Positions 1 through 8,524 are shown, counted from the first letter of the stretch. The stretch is DNA of 13,843 nucleotides from a bacterium (GCA_004560045.1 SFWF01000038.1:1-13843), one strand, 5' to 3'. Notes: generated from the sequence alone by a model not told the origin. Numbers and translations: made by a program.

Positions 1-3000
1 GAGAGTATGGGTCTCAACATAAAGGCGGCAAGTCTTTATAAGGACGGCTGTATGCTTCATCAGCATATCCAGTTTTATGAGAATTATGAGACTATGGGTC
101 ACGATGCATATTATGCCGCCGAGGCCTCCAAAAGGTACATACATCTGAGCGTAAACGGAGTTGCAAACACAAGCATCCTCTCGATACAGGAAGCAATCGC
201 TTCGGACGATTGGGATTTTATCGTAATGCATCAGGCTCCCAATAGCTGCGATGATCTCGAAAAATATTGGACAGAGGAAAAGCCCGACCTCGTAACCCTC
301 TATAACTACATTCAGACTGAGCTCGACAAGAACAACAATACCAAGTGTAAAATTGTTCTCAATCAGGGCTGGTCCTTTTCTCACGAGATGTCCATCAACA
401 ATAATTATAAGTGGTATCCCGTGAACTATAAAAACACAAGAGATTTCTTCCTTAAAATCGAAGAAACCGTAGCCGCCGCTGCCGCAATCGTTCAGCGAGA
501 AAAGGGTCTTGACGCTCCCCTCGATATCATCCCCTCGGGCGAAGCTATGCAGCTTGCCAAGGACGAGTTTGGCTTTGGTGATACCTACGGCCCGGCGGGT
601 TCTCTTTATGCCGACTTTATAAGCCACTTAAGCGACCCCATCGGCTGCTATATGATAGGCAACCTTTGGCTTGAAAAATTCACAGCCAAGGCAGGCTTCC
701 CCGTTGATTGCCGCAACGCTACCTACATTCCCGCAGGCTTAAGCGCCGAAAATGCGGCAATTCTCCGTTCCATTGCTCACGAGGTAATCTCGGGTGAGGC
801 CGATACTATCTACGGCGACTGGCGCGCTATTCCCGACGGTGACGGACTTAAAATAACCCACTATGTCGGAGAGGTTCCTGCTACCGGCACCATTACCATT
901 CCCGCCATTTTAGGCGAGAAATCGGTTACCGCTATCGGCAAGACTACCTTCAAATATGTTGAAGGCGTTACCGGCGTCACTACCATCAGCAACAGCGTTA
1001 AGATCGAAGAGGGTGCCCTCGACGGCATCAAGGTTCTCCCCACCTTCTGGGACGGTTCTTCTGTTAAGCCCTCTACCGGAAGCGGCGACTCTGAAACCGA
1101 TCCTATGCTCATCACCAACGCCGCCGAGCTTTACTGGGCGGTTAAAAACAGTAATAAAGGCAAGTATTTTAAGCTTGCTAACGATATTTATATAAACGAT
1201 ATAGCCGTTGACGTATCTACAGGCAGGGTTGCAGGAAAGGAAAATGCCATCAAGTGGCACGATTCGACCGCAAATACCGCCTTTAACGGCCATCTCGACG
1301 GAGATAACCACATCGTAAGCGGACTCTACATCGATTATACCTATACCGGTACCGACGAAGCCTGGACTTTGGGCTTTGGTCTCATTCCGAACGGCGGCGC
1401 CTTCACCGTTAAGAACATCGGCGTTGTAAATTCCTACGTTAACGCCGCAGGTGCCTGCGCTTCGGCTTTCGTTGGCGAAGCGGGAAGCACGGGAATCGGA
1501 TACGTTGTTGAAAACAGCTTTGTAGGCAAGGACGTTTATTTAAGCGGCGCCGCAGTCGGCGGTGTTATCGGCTCAGGAGGATGTAATAACGCAGGTAAGA
1601 CCTTTGCCATCACAAACGTATACTCCCTTGCTACTATATCTGCTACTACCGAATATTACGGAAACATTACCGGCCAGGTATGGTCTACGACGGCGGCAAA
1701 CTCTCCCTTAAAAGTAACCAACTGCTATGCCCTCGACCGTCTTTACGGTCAAGCGGCTCCCGTATGCACCGATTGCTATGCAGGCTCTAATAAGAGCGGC
1801 GGAGCCGTAAGCGGAATCACCCTTCTCACCGCCGAAAATATGCAGGGCGAAAAGTCTTCCGTAAATATGAGCAAGCTTTGGAAAAACTACGTAGTTACCG
1901 ACACCTATCCCATCCTCCGCTCCTTCTCTTCGAGAACAAACGGCGAATGGTCGGGCTTTAGAGTCTCCGATATAAGCGGTAAAGGCACCGTAGACTCTCC
2001 TTGGCAGATCAGCACCCCTGAGCAGTTTGCTCACGTAGCGGCAGGCGCTTCTGCTGAAGGAAAATACTATCAGCTTACAGAGGATATCTACTTTAACGAT
2101 ATAAATAAGTTCGACTATAAAACCGGCAAGCTTTTCGGCGACTATCAGGCTATTCCCTGGCTTTCCGGAGACGCTACCTTCAGAGGAACCTTCGACGGAA
2201 ACTGTCACGTAGTATACGGCCTTTGGTATCCCGCAGGAAACGAGATCGGAGCTCAGAATCAGGGTAAGGGCCTCTTTGCCCGACTTGGCGACAGCTCTAC
2301 TATTAAGAATCTCGGTATGAGTCATTGCTACATCGACGCCAGAGGCTACGTAGGCGCCCTTGTCGGATATATTACCGCAGGCGGTGCCGCAAAGCTTATT
2401 GACTCCTGCTATTCCGACGAAACGGTTACCGTTATAGGTAGAAGCGTTACCTCGACAGACACCGGAATTGCCGCCTCGGGACTCGTAGGCGGAATCAACG
2501 GCTGTAAGAACCTTACTATTTCAAACTGCTTCTCTTTAGCCTCTGTTTCGGGCGACGTAATGGTCAAAAAGATCCTTGCCAACATCTGGAACGGTCCGAA
2601 CAAGACCGACGCCGATATCAAGGCTATGAACAACAGGATAATAAGCTGCTATTCCGACGGTGAATTAACCTACGGTACCGGCAACTCCAACAGGGTCGCT
2701 TTAGTAGAAAACTGCTATTCTTCGGCAGCGCACAATGGAGAGACGACCAAGGCTCCTTGGACCGAAATCGATGCAATTGCAATGAAGGGCGCTAAGGCCC
2801 TCGACCGTATGCCGCAGCTAGCCGATGGATTTGCTGCAGTAGCTAAGGGTTATCCCATGCCCAAGGTCTTTGTCAAGGACGCTGAGGCTCCCGACAAGTC
2901 CTTCTGGGACGGCGCATACGTTAAGCCCACCAAGGGAACGGGTACCGAAGCTGATCCCTTCCTTATCACAAACGAAGAAGAGTTTGCCTATATCGTATAT

Positions 3001-4164
3001 AACGGTGGTACCGCAGGCACCTATTATAAACTCACTACCGATATCTACCTTAACCGCCTTGATAAGATCAACTGGTCGACGGGCGCCCTTCTCGACGAAA
3101 ACTATCCCGCTAACGAATGGTTTACGAGCTACACCACCGACGGAAAATCCTACTTTAACGGAATAAACGAGATCACCTTCAGCGGTATCGTTGACGGCGA
3201 CGGTCATACCGTATACGGTTTGTACTATGCTCCCGGTCAGCGCGGCACCTGCACGGGACTTATTCCTGCGGTTAAGAAGGCGACCATTAAGAATCTTGCC
3301 CTTAAAGATTCCTTTGTTTCGGGAGGCCGTTGGACGGGCGCTCTCGTCGGTGCTACCAACGGATCGGGCGACGTTTTAACCGTCGATACGGTTCTTGTCG
3401 ACAGCACCGTTAAGGTACTTACCTATAACTCGGGCAACTATTATTATGACGGACGCACCGGATCGGATATTCTGCAAGCAAGCTCTCCCTTCAGCGGCGT
3501 TGTTGCAAACGGAGTCGGCTTCGAATCCAACGCAGCGGGCGGAATCGTTGCTTTCGTGGATTCATACTCCACCTGCAACATTACAAACACTGCAGTTTAC
3601 GCCAAGTTCGACGGAACCTCCTGCACCGCCGCCTACGCTAACACCTATTCAAACGGCGGTAACCCCGTTAGGGTGCGCATCAACGACACAATATTCGGAC
3701 TTATGGGAACCTGCTGGAATCCGACGGCCCTTAACTTTAGTAACTGTATAGTTGATACCATTCCCTTAAACAACAGCAACGGCGTTTTGGTTCCGAACGC
3801 AAGTAATGGGGCAAAACCCAACCTTACAATGTCCAATATCTATAATGTGGGTGCAGCATCTACCCGCGACGGCGTTGTCAATATTAAGGAACCCACGAAG
3901 TTCGTAGGTCCTACCGCCCTCGAGCTCGCTCCCGAGCTTTCTGCCGATGTTTGGTATGCGGTAGATAACGCAGGAAAAATGCCCTCTCTCCGCGTTGTCG
4001 GAACGACCATGGGCGACGTAGACGAGGATAGCGAGTTTACCCTCAAGGACGACTCTGCCGCCCTCCGAGTTGTAATTATTAAAAACACCTCGCCCTCCAA
4101 CGGCGACTTTAACAAAGACAAAACGGTTGATATCCTCGACCTCGTAGCACTACAGCTTAAATAG
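1..4164 (+). CDS. Giant secreted DUF4886 / BspA-LRR / beta-helix protein with C-terminal dockerin (5' partial)
   Basis: The reading frame is open to base 1 (two codons precede the first visible Met at 7), so the start, the signal peptide and the usual GNS-type nucleophile block of the N-terminal domain lie outside the window. Residues counted from that Met: 1-265 resemble DUF4886, an SGNH-hydrolase-like family (LYKDGCMLHQH near 10-20, a late Asp203/His207 pair before a GCYMIGNLW stretch). Residues ~275-345 look like one BspA-type leucine-rich repeat segment (TITIPAILGEKSVTAIG). Three modules start near 347, 649 and 966, each opening with W-[DS]-G, then G-[ST]G-x3-DP-hydrophobic-IT, a Y-[FY]-KL-x2-DIY block, a [FL]-[DN]-G-D/N-x-H-x-V-x-GL block and a VKNIG/IKNLG block, as in GLUG-like right-handed beta-helices. 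Residues 1335-1385 form a type I dockerin with two EF-hand-like loops (DVDEDSEFTLKD and DFNKDKTVDILD). Known of the parts: dockerins attach enzymes to cohesin scaffolds outside the cell. Inferred: a cohesin-anchored, carbohydrate-acting or adhesive surface protein; substrate unknown. Confidence 0.85.
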   Translation, partial: ESMGLNIKAASLYKDGCMLHQHIQFYENYETMGHDAYYAAEASKRYIHLSVNGVANTSILSIQEAIASDDWDFIVMHQAPNSCDDLEKYWTEEKPDLVTLYNYIQTELDKNNNTKCKIVLNQGWSFSHEMSINNNYKWYPVNYKNTRDFFLKIEETVAAAAAIVQREKGLDAPLDIIPSGEAMQLAKDEFGFGDTYGPAGSLYADFISHLSDPIGCYMIGNLWLEKFTAKAGFPVDCRNATYIPAGLSAENAAILRSIAHEVISGEADTIYGDWRAIPDGDGLKITHYVGEVPATGTITIPAILGEKSVTAIGKTTFKYVEGVTGVTTISNSVKIEEGALDGIKVLPTFWDGSSVKPSTGSGDSETDPMLITNAAELYWAVKNSNKGKYFKLANDIYINDIAVDVSTGRVAGKENAIKWHDSTANTAFNGHLDGDNHIVSGLYIDYTYTGTDEAWTLGFGLIPNGGAFTVKNIGVVNSYVNAAGACASAFVGEAGSTGIGYVVENSFVGKDVYLSGAAVGGVIGSGGCNNAGKTFAITNVYSLATISATTEYYGNITGQVWSTTAANSPLKVTNCYALDRLYGQAAPVCTDCYAGSNKSGGAVSGITLLTAENMQGEKSSVNMSKLWKNYVVTDTYPILRSFSSRTNGEWSGFRVSDISGKGTVDSPWQISTPEQFAHVAAGASAEGKYYQLTEDIYFNDINKFDYKTGKLFGDYQAIPWLSGDATFRGTFDGNCHVVYGLWYPAGNEIGAQNQGKGLFARLGDSSTIKNLGMSHCYIDARGYVGALVGYITAGGAAKLIDSCYSDETVTVIGRSVTSTDTGIAASGLVGGINGCKNLTISNCFSLASVSGDVMVKKILANIWNGPNKTDADIKAMNNRIISCYSDGELTYGTGNSNRVALVENCYSSAAHNGETTKAPWTEIDAIAMKGAKALDRMPQLADGFAAVAKGYPMPKVFVKDAEAPDKSFWDGAYVKPTKGTGTEADPFLITNEEEFAYIVYNGGTAGTYYKLTTDIYLNRLDKINWSTGALLDENYPANEWFTSYTTDGKSYFNGINEITFSGIVDGDGHTVYGLYYAPGQRGTCTGLIPAVKKATIKNLALKDSFVSGGRWTGALVGATNGSGDVLTVDTVLVDSTVKVLTYNSGNYYYDGRTGSDILQASSPFSGVVANGVGFESNAAGGIVAFVDSYSTCNITNTAVYAKFDGTSCTAAYANTYSNGGNPVRVRINDTIFGLMGTCWNPTALNFSNCIVDTIPLNNSNGVLVPNASNGAKPNLTMSNIYNVGAASTRDGVVNIKEPTKFVGPTALELAPELSADVWYAVDNAGKMPSLRVVGTTMGDVDEDSEFTLKDDSAALRVVIIKNTSPSNGDFNKDKTVDILDLVALQLK

Positions 4165-4165
4165 C

Positions 4166-4197
4166 AAAAAATCCCCTCCACGAGGAGGGGATTTTTT
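4166..4197 (+). terminator. Rho-independent terminator after the dockerin gene
   Basis: A perfect 14-bp stem (4166-4179 with 4184-4197) closes a 4-base loop; the upper part is CCCCTCC/GGAGGGG and it ends in six T. It begins one base after the stop codon. The A-run on the left arm makes it potentially active in both directions. Confidence 0.92.
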
Positions 4198-4259
4198 AGG
4201 CTTTTCAGCAAGATTTGGGGCAAATTTACCGAAAACCAACATATGAGTCTCAAATAAAA

Positions 4260-4291
4260 TAATTGTACAATTAAATAATTTGTGCTATAAT
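4260..4291 (+). promoter_or_regulatory. Sigma-A promoter of the tyrA operon with a palindrome over the -35
   Basis: TTGTAC (4263-4268), 17-bp spacer, TATAAT (4286-4291), with TGC just before the -10 giving an extended -10 box. The -35 lies inside a perfect 14-bp palindrome (4260-4273, TAATTGTACAATTA), which could be an operator. Bases 4198-4259 show nothing else recognisable. Confidence 0.8.
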
Positions 4292-4323
4292 TAAATAAAT
4301 ATATATTCCTTAAGGTGATCCCT

Positions 4324-5193
4324 ATGAAAAAAGTTGCAGTTATCGGCCTCGGTATTATGGGAGGCTCTATTGCAAAGGCACTTAAAAAGTCCAATAAATA
4401 CTACGTTATCGGCTATAATAAACCCGAAGAAATAAGCGACCGCGCCTTAAACGACAAGGCTATCGACGAGATCTGGGACGGTATCTCACCGCTCGATACC
4501 GATATAACGGTTCTGGCGGTAAACCCAAGTGTTGCCTTCGAGCTCTTCGAGACCCTGCCTGCCCTCCTCAAAAAAGGTAGTATTCTTACCGATATATGCG
4601 GAATTAAGTCCGAGGTCGTGACCGTCGGCGAGGAGGTCTGCAAAAAGGCGGACGTCCGTTTCGTCGGAGGTCATCCTATGGCGGGCCGCGAGCACAGCGG
4701 CTACGACTATTCTACCGAAGACCTCTTCTTTAACCGTAGCTATATCCTTACCGAAACGCAGAATACCGACAAGGAGGCCATAAACGACCTTTCGCAGATG
4801 GCCCTCGATATCGGCTGTGTGGGAGTCACCATAACGAGCCCGGCTCATCACGATAAAATGATAGCCTACACCTCGCAGATTCCTCACATTTTGGCAGGTG
4901 CCTATATGAATTCCCCAACAAGCGCAACCCACAACGGCTATTCCGCAGGCAGCTATCACGACGTTTCCCGCGTTGCCAGCGTCGACGAAAACCTCTGGAC
5001 ACAGCTCTTTTTGGCAAACAAAAGCGACCTTCTTTACGAAATAGATATTCTTATAAGAAATCTTGAGGACTACAAGGACGCAATAAAATCGTCCGATGCC
5101 GCAAGGCTCTCGACCATAATCAAAACGGGACGAATTCTTAAGGAACGAGACATTATTATAAACGGCGACGAAAAGCCGCATAAATTCGGATAA
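4324..5193 (+). CDS. tyrA: Prephenate dehydrogenase
   Basis: Converts prephenate to 4-hydroxyphenylpyruvate with NAD(P)+, the committed step to tyrosine, in the cytoplasm. The 289-residue protein opens with a Rossmann beta-alpha-beta fold (VIGLGIMGGS, residues 6-15), carries the family signature GHPMAGREHSG (116-126) and the helical-domain motif SPAHHDKMIAYTSQIPH (172-188). It ends near residue 289 without the C-terminal ACT domain of longer Firmicute TyrA proteins, so feedback control by tyrosine through such a domain is not expected (inference). Start choice: ATG 4324 lies five bases after AAGGTG, part of AAGGTGATC (4312-4320), a good match to the anti-Shine-Dalgarno; an in-frame GTG at 4315 is inside that ribosome site and is unlikely. 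First gene of a three-gene operon; pncB follows after 15 bases. No other aromatic-pathway gene is in the window. Confidence 0.95.
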   Translation: MKKVAVIGLGIMGGSIAKALKKSNKYYVIGYNKPEEISDRALNDKAIDEIWDGISPLDTDITVLAVNPSVAFELFETLPALLKKGSILTDICGIKSEVVTVGEEVCKKADVRFVGGHPMAGREHSGYDYSTEDLFFNRSYILTETQNTDKEAINDLSQMALDIGCVGVTITSPAHHDKMIAYTSQIPHILAGAYMNSPTSATHNGYSAGSYHDVSRVASVDENLWTQLFLANKSDLLYEIDILIRNLEDYKDAIKSSDAARLSTIIKTGRILKERDIIINGDEKPHKFG

Positions 5194-5208
5194 AAAGGAG
5201 CGGATCTT

Positions 5209-6660
5209 ATGAGAAAGCATAACCTCGCAATGCTTATGGACCTCTACGAAATGACCATGGCTAACGGTATTTTCGGGAGCGATATGCGCGATACCGTAAC
5301 CTATTTCGATATGTTCTTCCGCCGCGTGCCCGATAAGGGCGGTTACGCAATTATGGCGGGCCTTGAGCAGCTTATCGAGTATTTTGGTAACCTTACCTTC
5401 TCTAAGGAGGATATTAAATATCTTAAAAGCCTTAACCTTTTCTGCGACGAGTTTTTAGACTATCTTAAAGACTTTAAGTTCGAATGTGACGTCTGGGCCG
5501 TCCCCGAAGGAACTCCGATATTCCCCATGGAGCCTATCGTTACCGTTCGAGGCCCCGCTCTGCAGGCCTTCCTCGTCGAGACTATGGTACTTCTCACCAT
5601 AAATCATCAGTCCCTTATCGCCACAAAGGCCAACCGTATCTGCTCTATGGCAGGCGACCGTCCCGTAATGGAGTTCGGTGCACGTCGTGCTCACGGCTAC
5701 GATGCCGCCTACTACGGAGCCCGTGCCGCAATAATCGGCGGTGCAAAGGGAACCTCAAACATCAAAACGGGTCAGGATTTCGGAGCCCCCGTATCGGGAA
5801 CAATGGCACATAGCTGGGTTCAGCTTTTCCCCGACGAGTATACCGCCTTTAAGACCTATGCCGAAAAATATCCCGATAGCTGTACCCTTCTTATCGATAC
5901 CTTTAACGTTCTGAAAAGCGGACTTCCCAACGCTATAAGGTGCTTCGACGAGGTCTTAAAGCCTATGGGCTACCGACCTAAGGGAATCCGAATCGACAGC
6001 GGAGATATCGCCTACCTTTCCAAGAAGATAAGAAAGGCCCTCGACGATGCGGGCTATCCCGACTGCGCCATAGTTGTTTCCAACTCGTTGGATGAGCATC
6101 TTATCAAGGAGCTGGACAGTCAAGGTGCGCAGATATCCTCCTTCGGTGTGGGCGAGCGTCTTATTACCGCCTCAAGCGAAGCCGTATTCGGCGGAGTTTA
6201 CAAGCTGGCCGCCGTTGAGCTTCCCGACGGTACTATCATACCTAAAATAAAGGTAAGCGAAAACATCGAAAAAATTACCCTTCCCGGAGTAAAGATCCCC
6301 TGGCGCCTTTACGATAACGCTACGGGCAAGGCTATCGCCGACGTTATCTGTTTAAGTCACGAAAAGATCGACGACACTAAGCCCTACGAGATCTTCGACC
6401 CCGTTTATACCTGGAAACGTAAGACCGTAACCGATTTTACCGCCAAAAAGCTTCAGGTAAAAATTATGGAAAAGGGTAAGCAGGTCTATACCTCCCCCTC
6501 GGTAAACGAGATATCGAGCTACAGAAAGCAGTGTGTCGACAATCTCTGGGATGAGGTAAAGCGTTTCGAAAACCCCCATACCTATTACGTGGATCTTTCG
6601 GAGGACCTCTACGCCCTGCGTCAGGAGCTTCTGAAAAAAGCCGCTAAAGGAGAAAAATAA
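5209..6660 (+). CDS. pncB: Nicotinate phosphoribosyltransferase
   Basis: Makes nicotinate mononucleotide from nicotinate, PRPP and ATP in the Preiss-Handler salvage route to NAD. The 483-residue length is normal for the Firmicute form. Visible family blocks: LAMLMDLYEMTMANGIF at the N-terminus (6-22), the FDMFFRR-x4-GGYAIMAGLEQ stretch (34-54), FGARRAHG (156-163), GTSNIKTGQDFGAPVSGTMAHSW (181-203, with the conserved His201 in the GT-x2-H motif), LLIDTFNVLKSG, and GIRIDSGDIAYLSK, the phosphate/ribose-binding region. AAGGAG (5195-5200) sits eight bases before the ATG. The stop codon overlaps the next start by one base (TAATG), so the downstream lipoprotein is probably translationally coupled. 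It shares the promoter in front of tyrA; no separate promoter is apparent in the 15-base gap. Confidence 0.96.
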   Translation: MRKHNLAMLMDLYEMTMANGIFGSDMRDTVTYFDMFFRRVPDKGGYAIMAGLEQLIEYFGNLTFSKEDIKYLKSLNLFCDEFLDYLKDFKFECDVWAVPEGTPIFPMEPIVTVRGPALQAFLVETMVLLTINHQSLIATKANRICSMAGDRPVMEFGARRAHGYDAAYYGARAAIIGGAKGTSNIKTGQDFGAPVSGTMAHSWVQLFPDEYTAFKTYAEKYPDSCTLLIDTFNVLKSGLPNAIRCFDEVLKPMGYRPKGIRIDSGDIAYLSKKIRKALDDAGYPDCAIVVSNSLDEHLIKELDSQGAQISSFGVGERLITASSEAVFGGVYKLAAVELPDGTIIPKIKVSENIEKITLPGVKIPWRLYDNATGKAIADVICLSHEKIDDTKPYEIFDPVYTWKRKTVTDFTAKKLQVKIMEKGKQVYTSPSVNEISSYRKQCVDNLWDEVKRFENPHTYYVDLSEDLYALRQELLKKAAKGEK

Positions 6661-7283
6661 TGAAAAAAATAATTGCGTTAGCCCTTTGTATATGCCTTAT
6701 TTCCTGCCTTTTCGCAGGTTGCGGCAAGTCCGAGCCCTCCAAGGACACTTCGAGCAGTACCGCTACGGGCAAGATCGATTCTCTTGCCTCTAAGGGCAAG
6801 ATAGACGGCGTAGACTACGGCCTCGGAGCAGATATCGAGACGGTCAAGGCTCACTATAAGGAGCTTGCCGAGAAATACGCGGAGGAGCACGGAGATGATG
6901 ATCACGACCACGGAGTAACGGGCGAGGAGGGTCACTATTATTACCTCGACGAATACGACGACCATACCGTGATCGACGTTTCCTCCGCCCGCTTCTATTT
7001 CGAAAACGGAAAGGAAGATAAGGGCATTTCGGCAATCGCCTCCGATTCCGATACCTTCGGCTTTAGCGTTGGCGTGACCACCAAGTACGAGGTTGAAGAG
7101 GCCCTTAAGGCCGAGGGGAAGGCCGTAAACGCAGGGGAGGACGAGCTTCGATTTTTAGCCGTTCGAACCGAGCCTGTGCTTGTGCTTCGCTACGAATTCG
7201 GCGATTATCAGCTCGACTTTTATTTCTACGATAACCTTCTTATAACGACCGTAATTATAGATACCGAAAATTGGACCTTATAA
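6660..7283 (+). CDS. Lipoprotein with His/Asp-rich segment, function unknown
   Basis: A 207-residue protein with a lipoprotein signal: MKK, a hydrophobic core and lipobox LFAGC, lipidated Cys21, so it should be anchored to the outer face of the membrane. A low-complexity linker (24-38) leads to the body. Residues 75-102 are rich in His and acidic residues (EEHGDDDHDHG, then GHYYY and DDH), a composition seen in metal-binding segments, though nothing proves binding here. The body looks two-fold: each half starts with a G-x3-[TE]-x2-V helix motif (GLGADIETVKAHY at 54-66, SVGVTTKYEVEEAL at 136-149) and ends in hydrophobic strands (103-128, 172-201), reminiscent of SmpA/BamE-like repeats; this is weak inference. 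It starts in the TAATG overlap with pncB, with AAAGGAG upstream. I do not recognise a named family. Confidence 0.85.
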   Translation: MKKIIALALCICLISCLFAGCGKSEPSKDTSSSTATGKIDSLASKGKIDGVDYGLGADIETVKAHYKELAEKYAEEHGDDDHDHGVTGEEGHYYYLDEYDDHTVIDVSSARFYFENGKEDKGISAIASDSDTFGFSVGVTTKYEVEEALKAEGKAVNAGEDELRFLAVRTEPVLVLRYEFGDYQLDFYFYDNLLITTVIIDTENWTL

Positions 7284-7287
7284 AGAT

Positions 7288-7316
7288 AACGCGGTAGGCA
7301 CAGCCTACCGCGTTTT
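7288..7316. terminator. Hairpin terminator between convergent genes
   Basis: A 12-bp perfect stem (AACGCGGTAGGC 7288-7299 with 7303-7314) with a 3-base loop. On the + strand a TTTT run follows, ending the tyrA-pncB-lipoprotein operon; on the - strand the T-rich tail is poorer, but the hairpin also lies just after the DUF362 stop codon. Confidence 0.82.
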
Positions 7317-7317
7317 A

Positions 7318-8463
7318 CTATTTGTTTAAAATTTTAGCGACCAAGGGTCTACTAACCTTAAGGGCGCCTTTTGGGCAGAATTCCTGACAGCAGAAGCAGC
7401 GGATACATTCCTTTCGGTTAATCTTCGGCTTGCCTCCCGACATCACGATTGCCTTGGCGGGGCATATTTTCATACACTCCTTACAGCCGACACATTCGCT
7501 TTTTTTAAGCTTTGGCTTGGAGGCTAATACCGAGCCGACTATATTTCCCATAACCGTACCGAGAATATTGTTCTTGCCCTTAAAATCGAGGCTCGTGTGG
7601 GTCTCTATCCGCTCGTAATCGGGGATCTTGAACTTCTCTACGTCTCCGCTTACGTCGAGGGTATCAAAACCGCCCTCTATAAGCCCCCGTTCCTTGGCTG
7701 CCTCAAGAATAGGCAAGGTCTCGGGCTTTATGCCGATTATCTCGGCGCAAACGAGGTCGAGCTTATGGGGGGAGGCGGAGGCTATAAGACAGCCTATCTC
7801 ACGGGGAGTTCCCGCGGTGGGGCCGTTGCCCTCCATTCCGACTACCGCGTCACAAATAGAAAGCTCAGGCTTTAAAAACTCGTTCAGATCGACTATCATT
7901 CGGGCGAAATCCTTGTGATCGGGAAATCGGAAATGATATTCGGGCTTGATGGTGCCGGGAACGATTCCGAAAAGATTTTTTGCCGCCGCCGAAAGGCCCA
8001 TCATTCCGTGGGTCTTAAGCTTGCAGAAATTTATAACCGCGTCACATTCGTCCAGCCAGGCGGTATATTCAAAGGTCTTAGCGACCATAGCCTCGGGGAA
8101 ATCGGCGGTTTTCTGACCGAAATTTCGGTTTAAGGAGACCCTTTCGCTTTCGAGGGACTTCATACCCGTCGCCGAATAGACCCTTCCTACGAAGACCGAG
8201 TTGTAAAGCCCTCCGGGGCTGTCTCCTATAATGCATTTAGCGCCTCTGTCGGTCAGCATATCGCAAAGGACCTTAAGAACCGTCGGATGGGTGGTAGCGG
8301 CGGCCTCGGGCTTCATAAAGGAAACGAGATTTGCCTTTATTCCGATCGTCATATCGGGTCTTACAAAGGAAAGCAGACCGCTCTTTTGGAGCAGCTCCGA
8401 CATAGCCTCCTTAACCCTTTCTTCCTCGTATGTCCTGCATTCGGCAATATAAACCTCTGCCAA
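7318..8463 (-). CDS. DUF362 domain protein with C-terminal 2x[4Fe-4S] ferredoxin
   Basis: The 381-residue cytoplasmic protein begins with a DUF362 domain (about residues 1-290; GIKANLVSFMKPEAAATTHP, CIIGDSPGG, FCKLKTHGMMGLSAAAKNLFGIVPG) and ends with a bacterial ferredoxin (about 320-370) holding two complete C-x2-C-x2-C-x3-C-P sets (CVGCKECMKICP and CIRCFCCQEFCP), so it should carry two [4Fe-4S] clusters. DUF362 proteins are widespread in anaerobes but their reaction is not established; an electron-transfer or metal-related redox role is an inference. Start choice: TTG at 8463, eight bases after AGGAG (8472-8476). A further in-frame TTG at 8481 falls at the predicted transcription start and lies upstream of that ribosome site, so it is rejected. 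Stand-alone gene, divergent from the phosphatase gene. Confidence 0.9.
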   Translation of the reverse strand: MAEVYIAECRTYEEERVKEAMSELLQKSGLLSFVRPDMTIGIKANLVSFMKPEAAATTHPTVLKVLCDMLTDRGAKCIIGDSPGGLYNSVFVGRVYSATGMKSLESERVSLNRNFGQKTADFPEAMVAKTFEYTAWLDECDAVINFCKLKTHGMMGLSAAAKNLFGIVPGTIKPEYHFRFPDHKDFARMIVDLNEFLKPELSICDAVVGMEGNGPTAGTPREIGCLIASASPHKLDLVCAEIIGIKPETLPILEAAKERGLIEGGFDTLDVSGDVEKFKIPDYERIETHTSLDFKGKNNILGTVMGNIVGSVLASKPKLKKSECVGCKECMKICPAKAIVMSGGKPKINRKECIRCFCCQEFCPKGALKVSRPLVAKILNK

Positions 8464-8485
8464 AATATCAACTCCTAACAAAATT

Positions 8486-8515
8486 ATTATACCATATTAC
8501 ACCCCCCCTCGTCAA
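8486..8515 (-). promoter_or_regulatory. Promoter of the DUF362 gene
   Basis: Reading the - strand: TTGACG (8515-8510), 18-bp spacer containing a run of G, TATAAT (8491-8486) preceded by TGG (extended -10). Predicted start of transcription is near 8479, leaving an mRNA leader of only about 16 bases that still includes the AGGAG ribosome site. Confidence 0.8.
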
Positions 8516-8524
8516 CGGGAGACT

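Noticed and set aside
4198..4259. Possible leader element before tyrA (T-box or similar)
   Set aside because: The region is upstream of the predicted transcription start and is too short; no T-box or stem-loop feature was seen in the ~25-base leader.
4315..4323. GTG start for tyrA three codons upstream
   Set aside because: The GTG is part of the ribosome binding site for the ATG at 4324, and the Rossmann fold begins right after that ATG.
3840..4394. 184-codon frame on the - strand spanning the dockerin end and the tyrA start
   Set aside because: It crosses a strong terminator and the tyrA promoter and lies opposite two well-supported genes.
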